Part shown: positions 45,208 to 54,399 of the stretch, piece after piece
How positions within the stretch are numbered: position 1 is the first letter of the stretch
Layout: each line of letters starts with the position of its first letter
Assembly: GCA_016713245.1 (NCBI GenBank)
Contig: JADJPM010000004.1
Span: 1,054,001 to 1,118,000 of the forward strand
Length of the DNA: 64,000 nt
Origin: Verrucomicrobiaceae bacterium
GTDB lineage: Bacteria; Verrucomicrobiota; Verrucomicrobiia; Verrucomicrobiales; Verrucomicrobiaceae
Direction: 5' to 3'
The notes under the pieces: generated by a model
What the model saw: the letters and a program-made list of their open reading frames with translations, nothing else
Told to the model about the DNA's origin: nothing
The model's database searches: none
Position numbers and translations under genes: made by a program

Positions 45208-46515
45208 TCACCCGATGATCTCCGTCACGACTCGGCCATGCACGTCGGTCAGTCGGAAATCGCGGCCGGCGTGGCGGTAGGTGAGCTTTTCGTGATCGAG
45301 GCCGAGGAGGTGGAGGATGGTGGCGTGCCAGTCGTGGATGCTGACCTGGCCGGCGATGGCTTCGTAGCCGTAGTCATCGGTGAGGCCGTGGCGGGAGCCG
45401 GCTTTGACGCCGCCGCCAGCCATCCATAGGGTGAAGGCTTTGACGTTGTGGTCACGTCCGTCCTGGCCTTCGGCGTGAGGGGTGCGGCCAAACTCGCCGC
45501 CCCAGATGACGAGCGTGTCTTTGAGAAGACCGCGTGATTTCAAATCGGTGAGAAGACCGCGCAGTGGGCGGTCCACGGCAGCACAGCTCGCGGGCAGGGC
45601 CTCGCCGAGATTGAAATGATGATCCCAGTCCCCGTGATTGATTTCGACAAAGCGGACACCAGCCTCGATCATGCGGCGTGCGAGCAGGCATTTGCGGCCA
45701 AAGTCGTCGGTGGTGGGTTCGCCGATTCCGTAGAGCTGCTGAGTGGCTTGGGTTTCTTTTTCGAGGTCCATCACGCCGGGCATCTCGCTTTGCATGCGGT
45801 AGGCGAGTTCGAAGGACTCGATGAGGCCTTCGACTTGCGGGTCGTGTTGCTCGCGGCGGAGTTTGGATTGATTGAGCGATTGCACGAGATCGAGCTCGGC
45901 ACGTTGCGCGGTGGCTGATTGAGTGGATTTGAGGTTGGCGATCTGTGCGTTGATGATGGGACGCTTTTCGACGCCGATGCGGGTGCCTTGATACTGCGCG
46001 GGCAGGAAGGCGCTGCCGTAGTTTTGTGCACCACCGAGTCCGCTGGTGGGCGTGAGGGTGACAAAGCCGGGGAGGTTTTCATTCAGCGAGCCGAGGCCAT
46101 ATTGCGTCCAGGCTCCGAGGGAGGGACGGACAAACTGCGAGCTGCCGGTGTGCATGCGCAGATAGGCCTGCGGGTGCGCGGGGACGTCGGTCTGCATGCC
46201 GTGGAGGAAACAGAGATCATCAGCGCAGTTCGCGAGTTGCGGAAACAACTCGGACATCCAGTGGCCGCTCTGGCCGTGCTGCGAGAACTTCCAGCGCGAG
46301 CCGAGCAACTGACTGCCTGGACGCGGGCCGGGCTTGCCAGTGTCGGCATTGAGTTTCGGTTTGTAGTCAAAGGTGTCCACATGCGAGGGCGCACCGCGCA
46401 TGCAGAGGAAGATGACACGCTTGGGTGATTTGGCGGCTGCACTGGAAGCGAGGGCGGAGAGGCCGAGCCAGCCGAAGCCGAGCGACGAGGTTTGCAGAAA
46501 ATGGCGACGGTTCAT
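45208..46515 (-). CDS. DUF1501 family protein
   Basis: 435 residues. A leader MNRRHFLQTSSLGFGWLG precedes VIFLCMRGAPSHVDTFDYKP. Further motifs are INHGDWDHH, WGGEFGRTPHAEG and GRDHNVKAFTLWMAGGG. This is the usual DUF1501 partner of the DUF1549/DUF1553 protein encoded 15 bases upstream, the classic Planctomycete/Verrucomicrobial pair. It is likely exported by the Tat route. Confidence 0.92.
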   Translation of the reverse strand: MNRRHFLQTSSLGFGWLGLSALASSAAAKSPKRVIFLCMRGAPSHVDTFDYKPKLNADTGKPGPRPGSQLLGSRWKFSQHGQSGHWMSELFPQLANCADDLCFLHGMQTDVPAHPQAYLRMHTGSSQFVRPSLGAWTQYGLGSLNENLPGFVTLTPTSGLGGAQNYGSAFLPAQYQGTRIGVEKRPIINAQIANLKSTQSATAQRAELDLVQSLNQSKLRREQHDPQVEGLIESFELAYRMQSEMPGVMDLEKETQATQQLYGIGEPTTDDFGRKCLLARRMIEAGVRFVEINHGDWDHHFNLGEALPASCAAVDRPLRGLLTDLKSRGLLKDTLVIWGGEFGRTPHAEGQDGRDHNVKAFTLWMAGGGVKAGSRHGLTDDYGYEAIAGQVSIHDWHATILHLLGLDHEKLTYRHAGRDFRLTDVHGRVVTEIIG

Positions 46516-46530
46516 GACGCGGTGACAGGT

Positions 46531-49004
46531 TCAGTTGATGAAAAGGAAGTCGGCGCTGGCGAAAAGAGCGCGGCAGATGCGGGTCCAGGCGTTGCGATCA
46601 TCGCCGAGCTTGCGAGCGGCGGCGGTCTCTTCCAGCGAGGGGGCGCGTCCGTAGGCGAGGCGGCAGGCGAGCTGGAAGCGTGGATCGAAGCCGGATTTCT
46701 TCATGACACGCTCGGCCATGGCGGTGGCCATCTCGGTGACGAAGGCGTTGTTCATGAGGTAGAGAGCCTGCGGAGGCACGATGGTGGTTTCGCGTGCGCC
46801 ACGAACGATGCTGGGATCGCTGAAGTCGAAGAGGGCCAGCGTCTCCGACTGAACGGTGCGAGCGACGGGCAGGTAGAGGCTGCGATGCTTGCCGTTGGCG
46901 GTCTCGATCTCGCTTTCCTCCAGCACGCGGAAGCGTTCGCCGCCGATGGGGCCGTCACCGGCTCGTGCGATGATTGAACCGAGTGGCGGCGTGAGGTCGA
47001 GCTTGCCACTGATGAAAAGCATGGAGTCGCGGATGGACTCGGCATCGAGCCTGCGTGCGTTCACGCGCCAGAGCAGCTTGTTGTCGGGATCGGCGAGGTG
47101 ATTCGCTTCGTTGTGGCGGGTGTCGAGTTGATAGACGCTGCTGCTGAGGATGCGCTTGATGAGCTTTTTGAGGCTCCGACCATCGGCGATGAACTGCCGG
47201 GCCAGATGATCGAGCAGCTCAGGATGCGATGGGGCTGCGCCGCTGGCGCCGAAGTTGTCCACGGTCTCGACGAGGCCTCTGCCGAAGAGCCAGTGCCAGA
47301 CGCGATTCACGATGACGCGTGCGGTGAGCGTGTTGTCGGGCGAGGCGATCCAATCAGCGAGTTCGAGCCTTCCGCTGTTGCCTTTGGGAATGTCGAGTTG
47401 CTGACCATGAGCGAGGATTTCCGGCAATCCACGCGGCACGGCATCGGATTCGTTGTCGATGCTGCCACGGATGAAAAGCGGGCTGTCAGCGATGATTTCG
47501 AAGCCGCTGCTGGTGCGCTGGCTGGCGTTTGGGCCGCCCATGCGTGGAGCGCGGCGATCGATGGGTGGCGCGGTGACGGGGCGGTCGAGCACGCCGATGA
47601 TCTTGGGCTTCAGAGAGCCGTCGGAGTTGAAGGCCTTGATCTCCATCTCGATCTTTTTGGCTTCGGTGATGAGCCGCACGACCTCGAAGCCGGTCATTTG
47701 CGAGCCGCTGCTGGCTCCGCCGCGAGAACCTGGGCCGCGCGAGGCGAGTGCCTGATCACGCTGGGCGATTAGGGACTCATACTGCGCGTTTTTGCGCTGC
47801 CAGACCTGCGGATCGAGTGAACGATCCACCGTGGCGAGTCCGGCGGATGTGGGCACCTCGATGAGTGTGGAGGCATTGCGAGCTCGCACGCCGCCAGCGG
47901 TGCCGAACCGTGTCTCCGTGCTGAGGAAAATGCCAGCCATGGCAGTGTAGTCGCGTTGCGAGATGGGATCGAACTTGTGATCATGGCAACGAGCACAGGA
48001 AACCGTGACACCGAGAAAGGCTTGCGAGACGGTGTCGATTTGCTCATCAGCGAGATCCACGGCGAACTGGCGCGGATCAGTGCCATTGAGAGATTTCGTG
48101 CCGATGGCGAGAAAGCCGGTGGCGATGAGGTTTTCGCACGTTCAGCATCGCTCTTGTCCGGTAGCAGGTCACCGGCGATCTGCTCGCGGATGAACTGATC
48201 AAAGGGTTTGTCTTCGTGAATCGAGTCGATGACGTAATCGCGATACCGCCATGCCTCAGGGAGCGTCACATTGACATCGCCGCCCGTGGTCTCTGCATAG
48301 CGGGCGACATCGAGCCAGTGACGCGCCCAACGTTCGGCGAACTCGCGGCTGTCGAGCAGCTTATCGAGCAAGCCATCGGTGGACACCTCCTCGGGCGGCG
48401 GCAGCCCGGTGAGATCGAGATACAAACGGCGCACCAGCGTGGCGTTGTCGGCGCGCCCGACAGGTTCGAGGCCTTCGGCTTCGTGTTTGGCGAGGATGAA
48501 GTGATCGATGTCGGTCTTTGCCCAGCCGGTTGTCTTGGTAAGGGGCACCTTGGGTTGAGTGATGGGCTGGTAGGCCCACCAATCCTTCGCAGTCATGCCA
48601 TCATACTTTTTGGCGGTGACTTTGCCTTCGCGTGGATCGGCCGCGCCGCTGCGCACCCAGGTCTCGAAGTCGGCGATGATCGCATCCGACAGTTTGCCGC
48701 CTTTGTTCTCCGGTGGCATGCCGGTATCTGGATCATGCCAGCGAATGGCAGCAATCAGGAGGCTTTTTTCCAAATCGCCAGGCACCACGGCAGGTCCGGT
48801 ATCGCCGCCGGTTCGGATGCCGGCACGTGAATCGAGCAGCAAACCGCCCTTGGACTTGCCAGACTCGATGGAGTGACAGCCGTAGCATTTGTCAGCGAGC
48901 ACTGGGCGGATCTTCGATTCGAAGAACGCATGGTCGTCCGCCATCGCGGTGGTGGCGAGGAGCGTGCTGGTGCTCAGGAGAGCAAGCGTCGATGAAGTCT
49001 TCAT
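46531..49004 (-). pseudogene. PSCyt1-DUF1549-DUF1553 protein, one frameshift
   Basis: After a signal peptide (MKTSSTLALLSTSTLLATTAMA), a cytochrome-C-like CYGCHS site (PSCyt1) is followed by DUF1549 (WARHWLDVARYAETTGGD) and DUF1553 (RRLDAESIRDSMLFISGKLD). The frame breaks at an A-run at 48131-48134. The upstream part ends in SDAERAKTSS, while adding one base gives AKNLIATGFLAIGTK and joins the second frame. Repaired length is 824 residues, with 2475 bases dividing exactly by three. It may be a consensus error or a real mutation. The DUF1501 gene follows 15 bases downstream. Confidence 0.85.
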
Positions 49005-49153
49005 ACCCACCATTCAACCTCAGCAGGATGAAAAGGGGCGTGTGGCATGGATAAATTTAGGTTTATGTGGACGCTGCAGGCAGGCGAGCTTGGCGGATGA
49101 GGCACGCGCCGTGAAGTGCTCAAATTGTGCTCGGAAAGTGTGACGTCTTTCCC

Positions 49154-49230
49154 CTACCGCCGCCCGTTCAGAATCATCTCATTCACCTTCTGCCGCAGGG
49201 CCTCCATGTCGGGATCGGCAAAGCCAGTGT
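49154..49230 (-). repeat. Gene-tail repeat copy C
   Basis: On the minus strand this encodes LDTGFADPDMEALRQKVNEM...RR and a stop, the same 3' end as copies A and B. It begins about 57 bases after the GH16 stop and is in the same frame as the end of that gene, separated from it by a TAG codon. Confidence 0.8.
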
Positions 49231-49288
49231 CCAGCAGAGCCTTTGTTCTGGCCTTCTGTGCTTGAACCATGCGCACATATGACTGCTG

Positions 49289-50233
49289 CTATTCCGACTT
49301 GCCATCGAGTTCCCAAACTCTCACATAATCCACGAGCATCTCAGTTGGGAATTCGCCGGCACCAACCTCCCCATCCAAAACCAGTCTGTTGTCTTTCCAC
49401 TTCAAATAGGGGTGCGCGCAGACCAAGCGAAAGCGCAACAGACATGGGTCGATGCCAGAATTTATTGGGCTTCCGTCCCACTTCCACACCATCGACATAC
49501 CAAATGATCATGTCGGTTTGCGACCCTACATCCGTAGGTGAAAATCCGTCCTCGGGTCGAACGCCGTGCGGTATTCGTTTGCTTGAGCCTCGCGGAAACG
49601 TTCATCGTTTGGCCGATGCCACTCGCGTCCCGGCACCCCCGGCTTTCCGTTTGATAAGATAGCGTGGAGGTTATGGTCGGTGATGCGTTCATTCCTCTTC
49701 CTTCTGCGATTGCCTCTGCGTCATTTCAACGATGTCAATTTCACTGTATCGCGCCTCTCCAGCCTGAGTGATTGTGTCGTCGATCGTGCTGTAAAGCCAG
49801 AAGGCGGGGCTTGCTCCTGGAAACATCGGAGCCCCCTTGATTCGGGCCTCGTAGTAGCCATTGGTTCCCTTCGCATACGACTTCAGCATCCCAGAGGTGT
49901 AGGCTCTGCCCTCCCTGTCCTTCTCGTTCTTTCCTTTCATCGCCGGGGAGTCGTTGCGGAGTGTGATCTTCAGCAGCCCATCTTGGGCCGTGACGTTTCG
50001 CTCATTGTCCCATCTCCAGCCACTGAACTGCTCGGGGCTCTTCTGCCATTTCCGCCAATCGACCTCTCTGGCATTGAAGTCATCTGAGCGATTCCACCGG
50101 ATCACCAGTTCTCGCCCGCTGCTGACGTGAGGGGCCTGACATTTTGCGAGGTTTGTCCCGATAGTTGGGACATAACAGCGCTACTAATGAGGAAGAAGAC
50201 GCTTAGCGGTAAGGTGATGGATGGAAGTTTCAT
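49289..50233 (-). pseudogene. GH16 family glycoside hydrolase, several frameshifts
   Basis: Fragments in different frames line up as one GH16 enzyme: signal peptide (MKLPSITLPLSVFFLISSAV), SDDFN...FSGWRWDNERNVTAQDGLLKI, ARIKGAPMFPGASPAFWLY and the catalytic SEIDIVEM (E-x-D-x-x-E). Then come REWHRPNDERFREAQANEY, DMIIWYVDGVEVGRKPNKFW and the final LVDYVRVWELDG. This resembles the agarase/porphyranase/carrageenase branch. Frame breaks lie near 50121, 49693, 49550, 49535 and 49413, mostly in homopolymers. No internal nonsense mutation is needed to explain the breaks. It was probably an exported algal polysaccharide hydrolase. Confidence 0.75.
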
Positions 50234-50267
50234 TTTTTTGCCAGAACGGTGTTTATCCAAAATAAAT

Positions 50268-50292
50268 GGTGGGCGCAGTTGATTCGCCCACC
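50268..50292 (-). terminator. Hairpin terminator, minus strand
   Basis: Stem GGTGGGCG / CGCCCACC with a nine-base loop, followed on the minus strand by ATTTATTTTGG. It lies between tail repeat B and the GH16 gene and may end transcription from the beta-lactamase side. Confidence 0.5.
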
Positions 50293-50394
50293 GTTTGCTT
50301 GGATGCCAGTCAAACCAAACGAAGGTCAGACAGGACAAACGGAGTAACGAAGCATGACAAGCCAAGTCAAGCCTTGAGGAGAATGGCAGTCACA

Positions 50395-50528
50395 TTACCT
50401 CCGCCCATTCAGGATCATCTCGTTCAACTGCTGGCGCAGAGCCTCCATGTCGGGATCGGCAAAGCCGGTGTCCAGCGTGCTCACGCTGTTCGTGTTCGCA
50501 CTCGTGCCGCTGATTGCGCTGTTAAATG
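50395..50528 (-). repeat. Gene-tail repeat copy B
   Basis: The minus strand reads SAISGTSANTNSVSTLDTGF, then ADPDMEALRQQLNEMILNGR and a stop. It begins six to eight bases after the reconstructed beta-lactamase stop codon. It closely matches the last 40 codons of the collagen-like gene (copy A) and the shorter copy C. Confidence 0.85.
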
Positions 50529-50533
50529 ACGGT

Positions 50534-51324
50534 TCATTTGGGAAGAATGTTGAGCGTGGAAAGTATGGACTCGGCATCTTGCGGGCGGTAATGCCGGAAG
50601 GGTTTTCGCCGCCGGTGATGCGGGTGGCAAAAGATAAAGACCTGACGGTGTGGACACGCTACCGATGAACCAACCAAGTTTCGGGACGTTCCTTTTTCGC
50701 GTCGAAGGCACTTCCGGTCTTGCCTCGGAAAACGGTCTGCCCAGCTTGCGAGAGCGTCATGATGTCGAGCACTGTATCCACACTCTTGGCGGCAAAGGGT
50801 AACTTGCGGGCGTGAAGGCGGCGCAGAAAATCCACCTGCTCGTCAGGCGAAATTGTCAGAGAACTCTGAAGCCAGAATTGGGTCACGCCGCCCTTCAGGT
50901 CATTGTTGCCGCAGCCGACTTTGGAATGATCTGATGGTATCGCTCCAAGCTGATGCGCGTCGCCAAAGCCTGATAATACCAAACGCAGGACGAGGGAAAA
51001 AGCGCCCGCAAAGTCTGGTTTTGATTCCAGGATGCGATGGAGCGGCGAGTGCCATCCCAAGGCAGGTGAAATCAGCGCCGCTGGCCACGCCGGTCTCAAG
51101 GCAATCAGGGAGTTGAGAACCTTGAAGGTCGAGCACGGGGATGTGCGGATGCGGCATTGTTCGGGTTGGTAACGCAGCCAACGCTGCTGCGCCTCGTCAT
51201 AAAGCGCGAATGCGCCGGAATAGGAACCAAACTCAGCTGTGAGGTCGCGCTCCACGGAAGTCTCTGCTGCGAATGCATGACTCCACAGCCACACACACAA
51301 ATAAAGAATGTAAGTCGGTTTCAC
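50534..51324 (-). pseudogene. Class D (OXA-like) beta-lactamase, several frameshifts
   Basis: A signal-like start (GTG at 51324, KPTYILYLCVWLWSHAFA) is followed by the OXA active site SPCSTFKVLNSLIAL (S-T-F-K). After frame correction come WDGTRRSIASWNQNQTLRALF, SSCVWYYQ (S-x-V), GCGNNDLKGG in place of the usual Y-G-N, QVDFLRRLHARKLPF, RGKTGSAFD (K-T-G) and GWFIGSVSTPSGLYLFATRI. Indels near 51097, 51065, 50924, 50687, 50630 and 50574 must be repaired. The corrected length is 264 residues, the normal OXA size. Whether the native gene is intact is unknown. It sits between tail repeats A and B. Confidence 0.8.
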
Positions 51325-51482
51325 GCGAGTTTTGTGAATTCACCTAACGTTGTTTGGCTCCAGGAAAGCAGGAAGCATCCCCGACCTCAGTTTCTTGAAT
51401 GCACATCCAGAAAAGTGAGGGCCGGACGGGCGGATCGAGGTCCGAGGATAACAGGACAAGTCAAGGCTGCCATAAGCTCCCT

Positions 51483-51610
51483 CTACCTCCGCCCATTGAG
51501 GATCATCTCATTCAACTTCTGCCGCAGCGCCTCCATGTCGGGATCGGCAAAGGGCTGTCCATCGTGCTCACACTGTTCGTGCTCGCACTCGTGCCACTGA
51601 TGCGCTGTCG
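51483..51610 (-). repeat. Gene-tail repeat copy A
   Basis: The final segment of the collagen-like gene (SAISGTSANTNSVSTMDSPF and onward). It is repeated downstream at 50395-50528 and in part at 49154-49230. Confidence 0.85.
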
Positions 51611-52234
51611 AGTTGGGCTTATTGATTTCGCCGGGCGGGCCCTTGGGAGCCGTCTTCCATTGCCGCCATCGTTGCCGCGTGGGATGCCGAAGGTGAAGCG
51701 CACGTTGCTGCCGTCGAAGCTCACGCCCACCGTCGCAGGATTGCCGGGGTCCAGCGCGGTGACGCTGTCCACGATGGCTTGGGCGAAGGGCGGTCCCCGT
51801 GCGCCGTCATTGCCGGGCGGACCCTGCCCCCGCCATCATTGCCTTGCTGCCCTTTGGCTGCCGTCGTTCCCGCGTGGGATGTCAAAGGTGAAGCGCACGT
51901 TCGTTCCATCGAAGCTCACGCCCACGGCAGCAGGATCGCCAGGGTTCACGGTGTTCACCGCATCCACCACCGCCTGCGAAAAGGGCGGCCCCCCTGCTGG
52001 CCCATCGGGCCTTCCTGACCCTGCGGATTTCAAAGGTGAAGTGCAGCGTGTTCCCACCACACTCACGCTCGCATTCGCCGGAGTGCTCGGCGGCAACGTG
52101 TTCGTGTTGTCCACTTGCGCGGCATTGATGCCGGAGCCGCTGCCGATGAGGTCGATGATTCCGGCGAACTGACCACGAAAACGGTCAGCGTCGATGTTTT
52201 GGCCGTTTTGGGGCCATGCTGGGTCGAAAGGCAT
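51483..52234 (-). pseudogene. Collagen-like repeat protein with conserved C-terminal tail, frameshifted
   Basis: The start MPFDPAWPQNGQNIDADRFR leads to FAGIIDLIGSGSGINAAQVD. At least two repeats follow of the type FDGxNVRFTFxIPRGNDG, each with a preceding PFxQAxVDxV unit and a Gly-Pro-rich, collagen-like linker (GPKGPPGEIN). The end is the tail FADPDMEALRQKLNEMIL (copy A, 51483-51610). Frame breaks occur in the GC-rich linkers (near 52020, 51840, 51650 and 51555). The family is uncharacterised; the appearance suggests a fibre or tail-like surface protein. The FN3 gene upstream probably belongs with it. Confidence 0.65.
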
Positions 52235-52235
52235 A

Positions 52236-52320
52236 ACTGGGAAGACTTTGAGACTTTGAGACTGTCAGACTTGGAGACTTTCAGACGGGGAGACTGCTGC
52301 CAGTCTCAAAGTTTCCAAAC
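52236..52320. repeat. AGTCT-type short repeat array, downstream arm
   Basis: The minus strand shows repeated AGTCTCAA/AGTCTCCA-type units of about eight bases, overlapping the last codons of the four-helix-bundle gene. They run opposite in sense to the AGACT units before the gene, so the two arms can pair. Confidence 0.75.
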
Positions 52321-52679
52321 TTGGTTGGTTTTGCATCGTCACGAGCATGGCGATGAGTTGGTCGTATTCGGCATATAAAGCACGGGTGTCCTCGGGTTTG
52401 AGGTAGTCACACTCCACGGCGAATTGCAGCCACGTTTGCGTTTCTGCGGCCTCGCCTTCAGCATCGTTGAGCTTGCTGACGAACGAGGCCGCGTAACGCC
52501 GTTTGCGCCATCCTTCAGAGATGTTGGCGGCGACAGACCGGGAAGCGCGGCGAGCCTGATCGGTGAGCGAGTAACGTTCCTCTTTCGGGAACGCCTTGCT
52601 CAATTGAACACCTGCATCGCCGCCGCAAACGCACGCCGATACACTTCAAATCCGTATGCCGAACAATCTTCGTCTTCAT
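52265..52679 (-). pseudogene. Four-helix-bundle protein (S23 / 23S rRNA intervening sequence family), two frameshifts
   Basis: The start MKTKIVRHTDLK and, after repair, VYRRAFAAAMQVFNLSKAFP lead into KEERYSLTDQARRASRSVAA, ISEGWRKRRY and LNDAEGEAAETQTWLQFAVE. These are the signatures of the S23 family, encoded within 23S rRNA intervening sequences and free-standing in many genomes. One G is missing at AAG(G)TG and one T at AATT(T)G; repair gives 138 residues. The gene is bracketed by inverted arrays of an AGACT-type repeat. Molecular function is unknown; the related Avd protein aids diversity-generating retroelements, but no reverse transcriptase is present. Confidence 0.82.
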
Positions 52680-52722
52680 AGTCTCATCGTCTCCCAGTCT
52701 GATAGTCTGATAGTCTCCCCGT
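52680..52722. repeat. AGACT-type short repeat array, upstream arm
   Basis: The minus strand reads GGGAGACTATCAGACTATCA, then CAGACTGGGAGACGATGAGA, running straight into the ATG of the four-helix-bundle gene. Units are about eight bases. Confidence 0.8.
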
Positions 52723-52729
52723 CTTCAAC

Positions 52730-53647
52730 TCACGGAACAACGATTTGCGCGATCGGTCCCGCGCCGCTTTCGCCCGCACCGTTCACGGAGGTGACTTGAT
52801 CTTCACTGTGCTGCCGCTCGGCAGGCCGCTCAGGGTCGCATCGCTATCGGTCACGGTTTCCACCGCACGGAAATCATTGTCCGTGCCCACGATGAGAATC
52901 CACACGCGGTAGTGATCCGCACGCAGCGCATCATCCCAGTCCCATGGGTGATGCCAGCACCGCCCGGAGTCGCCGTGGTGAAGCTCGGCGCTTCGGGCGT
53001 CTCTTCATCCGCAGGACGACTGAGGCCAAAGGCGTGCCAGAGCGGGTCTTCCGCACCCAAGAGCGTCTCCAGCTCCGTGATCATGCCACGGAGGCGCTTG
53101 CGCAGATTGGTTTCGGCAGCATCACGGGCGGCTTTCGCCTGCCCGCTCTCCGTCACTTTTTGGTCCAGCGTCGCGCGTGCATTGCTGATCGTGGTATGCA
53201 GCGTGGCCGCGAGAGCCGCTGTCACCTCCATGTCCACACTTTCATGGGCCGGATTGGCGGTGAAGTGGAGTTTCAGGCTGTTGATCAGGCTGAAACGCTC
53301 CGCCTGGGTGCTTGGCATTCCCGTGGAGTTGTTCGGCCAGCCCGCCGCACCCCATTCGGTGGAGTAGGCTTCGCCGAAGAACTTCGAGAGGCGCTTTTTC
53401 GCGTTGGTGATAAAGACCTTCGCCGCATTGTCCGCCGTGTTGTGGGCGGCGTTCGCGGTTTTTCTCAGCACCTGGCAGGCACCGAAGGTGGATTCCGCCG
53501 CTTTGGCGGCTTCCAGAGCCGGGCGGACCACGGCTTCCGTGTTTTGTTTGAGCCCGATAGCCACTTCGTGGGTATGGGCACCGTCGCACATATCATCGCC
53601 GAGTGCGAAAAGGCGGTCGCGTTTATCTGGTAGGGCGTTGAAGCCAT
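52730..53647 (-). pseudogene. Fibronectin type III domain protein, three frameshifts
   Basis: The reconstructed start MAFNALPDKRDRLFALGDDM continues into CDGAHTHEVAIGLKQNTEAV and a long helical, Ala-rich region (to about residue 215) with VTESGQAKAARDAAETNLRKR. A C-terminal FN3 domain follows (HYRVWILIVGTDNDF, SDATLSGLPSGSTVKI, VTSVNGAGESGAGPIAQIVV). Breaks lie near 53640, 52948 and 52808 and are explained by single missing bases. Repaired length is 306 residues. The family is uncharacterised; it precedes the collagen-like gene and may work with it. Confidence 0.7.
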
Positions 53648-53846
53648 ATTTTTAGTTCTAGTTGGTCGCGGAGGGTCCTGCGCCCCGAAGCGTGAGCCGT
53701 CGCCGAAGAATGCTTGTCCGAATCTAGCCACGTATTTCGTGTGTGAAGGGTTGCCGCTGGTTGGTGGGTTCTTCCTCCGCCGGACAACCAGTCCGATGTA
53801 ATAAAGGACGAACTGGGCAAAAGAGGCCAAGTGATTGCGCCGTCAA

Positions 53847-53962
53847 CTGGGAGACTTTCAGACTTGGAGATGGGGAGACTGGGAGACTGGGAGACGAGGA
53901 GACAGGGAGACGGGGAGTCTGTCAGTCTCAAGTCTGATAGTCTGATAGTCTGCTAGTCTCAG
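53847..53962. repeat. Inverted AGAC/GTCT array without an ORF
   Basis: The left half is GGGAGACT-type units on the plus strand (to about 53915). The right half is AGTCTGAT-type units (about 53917-53962). The two halves are mutual inverted repeats and touch with no gene between them. Confidence 0.8.
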
Positions 53963-53998
53963 CACTCTCCCAAGGCCAAAACCGCCGAAAAGGCAGCG

Positions 53999-54267
53999 TT
54001 AAACGGACGCGTTTGCTTGGGCCTGCCGACGCCTCGGCTCTCACAGATGAGAGCGGTTTAGCCCTGCCGAGGGCTCGGCTGCCCCAAACGGGACGCGTTT
54101 GGCCCTGCCGGAGCCTCGGCTGCTCCAAACGGGAGCCGTCCAGTCCAGCCGACGCGTCGGCTGCCTCAAACGGGACGCGTCTAGGCCAGCCGACGCTCCG
54201 GCTATCACAGATGAGAGCCGTTTAGCTCCGCCGACACGGCGGCAGGACCAAACGGGAGGCGTTTAGC
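53999..54267. repeat. Tandem hairpin minisatellite, about seven units of 39-43 bp
   Basis: The consensus unit starts AAACGGGACGCGTTT and then has a GCC(G)-loop-CGGC element such as AGCCGACGCCTCGGCT, followed by GCTCC. Each unit holds two short palindromes. Units two and six start with ACAGATGAGAGC instead. Stem sequences change in step (GCCGAG/CTCGGC, AGCCGACG/CGTCGGCT, CCGCCG/CGGCGG), which suggests that structure is kept. Confidence 0.85.
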
Positions 54268-54399
54268 GGTTCCAAATGCCAGCAATGAACTGCCAGCCGT
54301 TTTGTGACGTTAAAAATGGCGACAGCGGCGCAGACATGCTTCAACGTGGGTCTTCCCGAAGCCATCCTCTATTCACAAAGCTGGTTTTCCCTTTTGCCT

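Larger units (their letters stand above)
53648..54399. other. Intergenic stretch without a supported gene
   Basis: No convincing gene lies between the FN3 gene and res. A minus-strand frame at about 53650-53830 reads ASFAQFVLYYIGLVVRRRKN but matches nothing I know. The rest consists of two repeat arrays, listed separately, and a short leader before the restriction gene. Confidence 0.6.

Noticed and set aside
52265..52679. Avd protein of a diversity-generating retroelement
   Set aside because: No reverse transcriptase or template/variable repeat pair was seen, and the sequence fits the ordinary S23 family better.
53465..53830. A 121-residue minus-strand frame
   Set aside because: Its second half runs through the FN3 gene in the wrong frame, and its first half matches no family I know.
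53999..54267. CRISPR array
   Set aside because: The units are contiguous and vary throughout, with no unique spacers, and no cas genes are near.
54304..54399. Upstream extension of Res from ATG 54304
   Set aside because: The 32 extra residues are unlike the family, and MSLHPAFPTSPYAPL at 54400 is a typical start.
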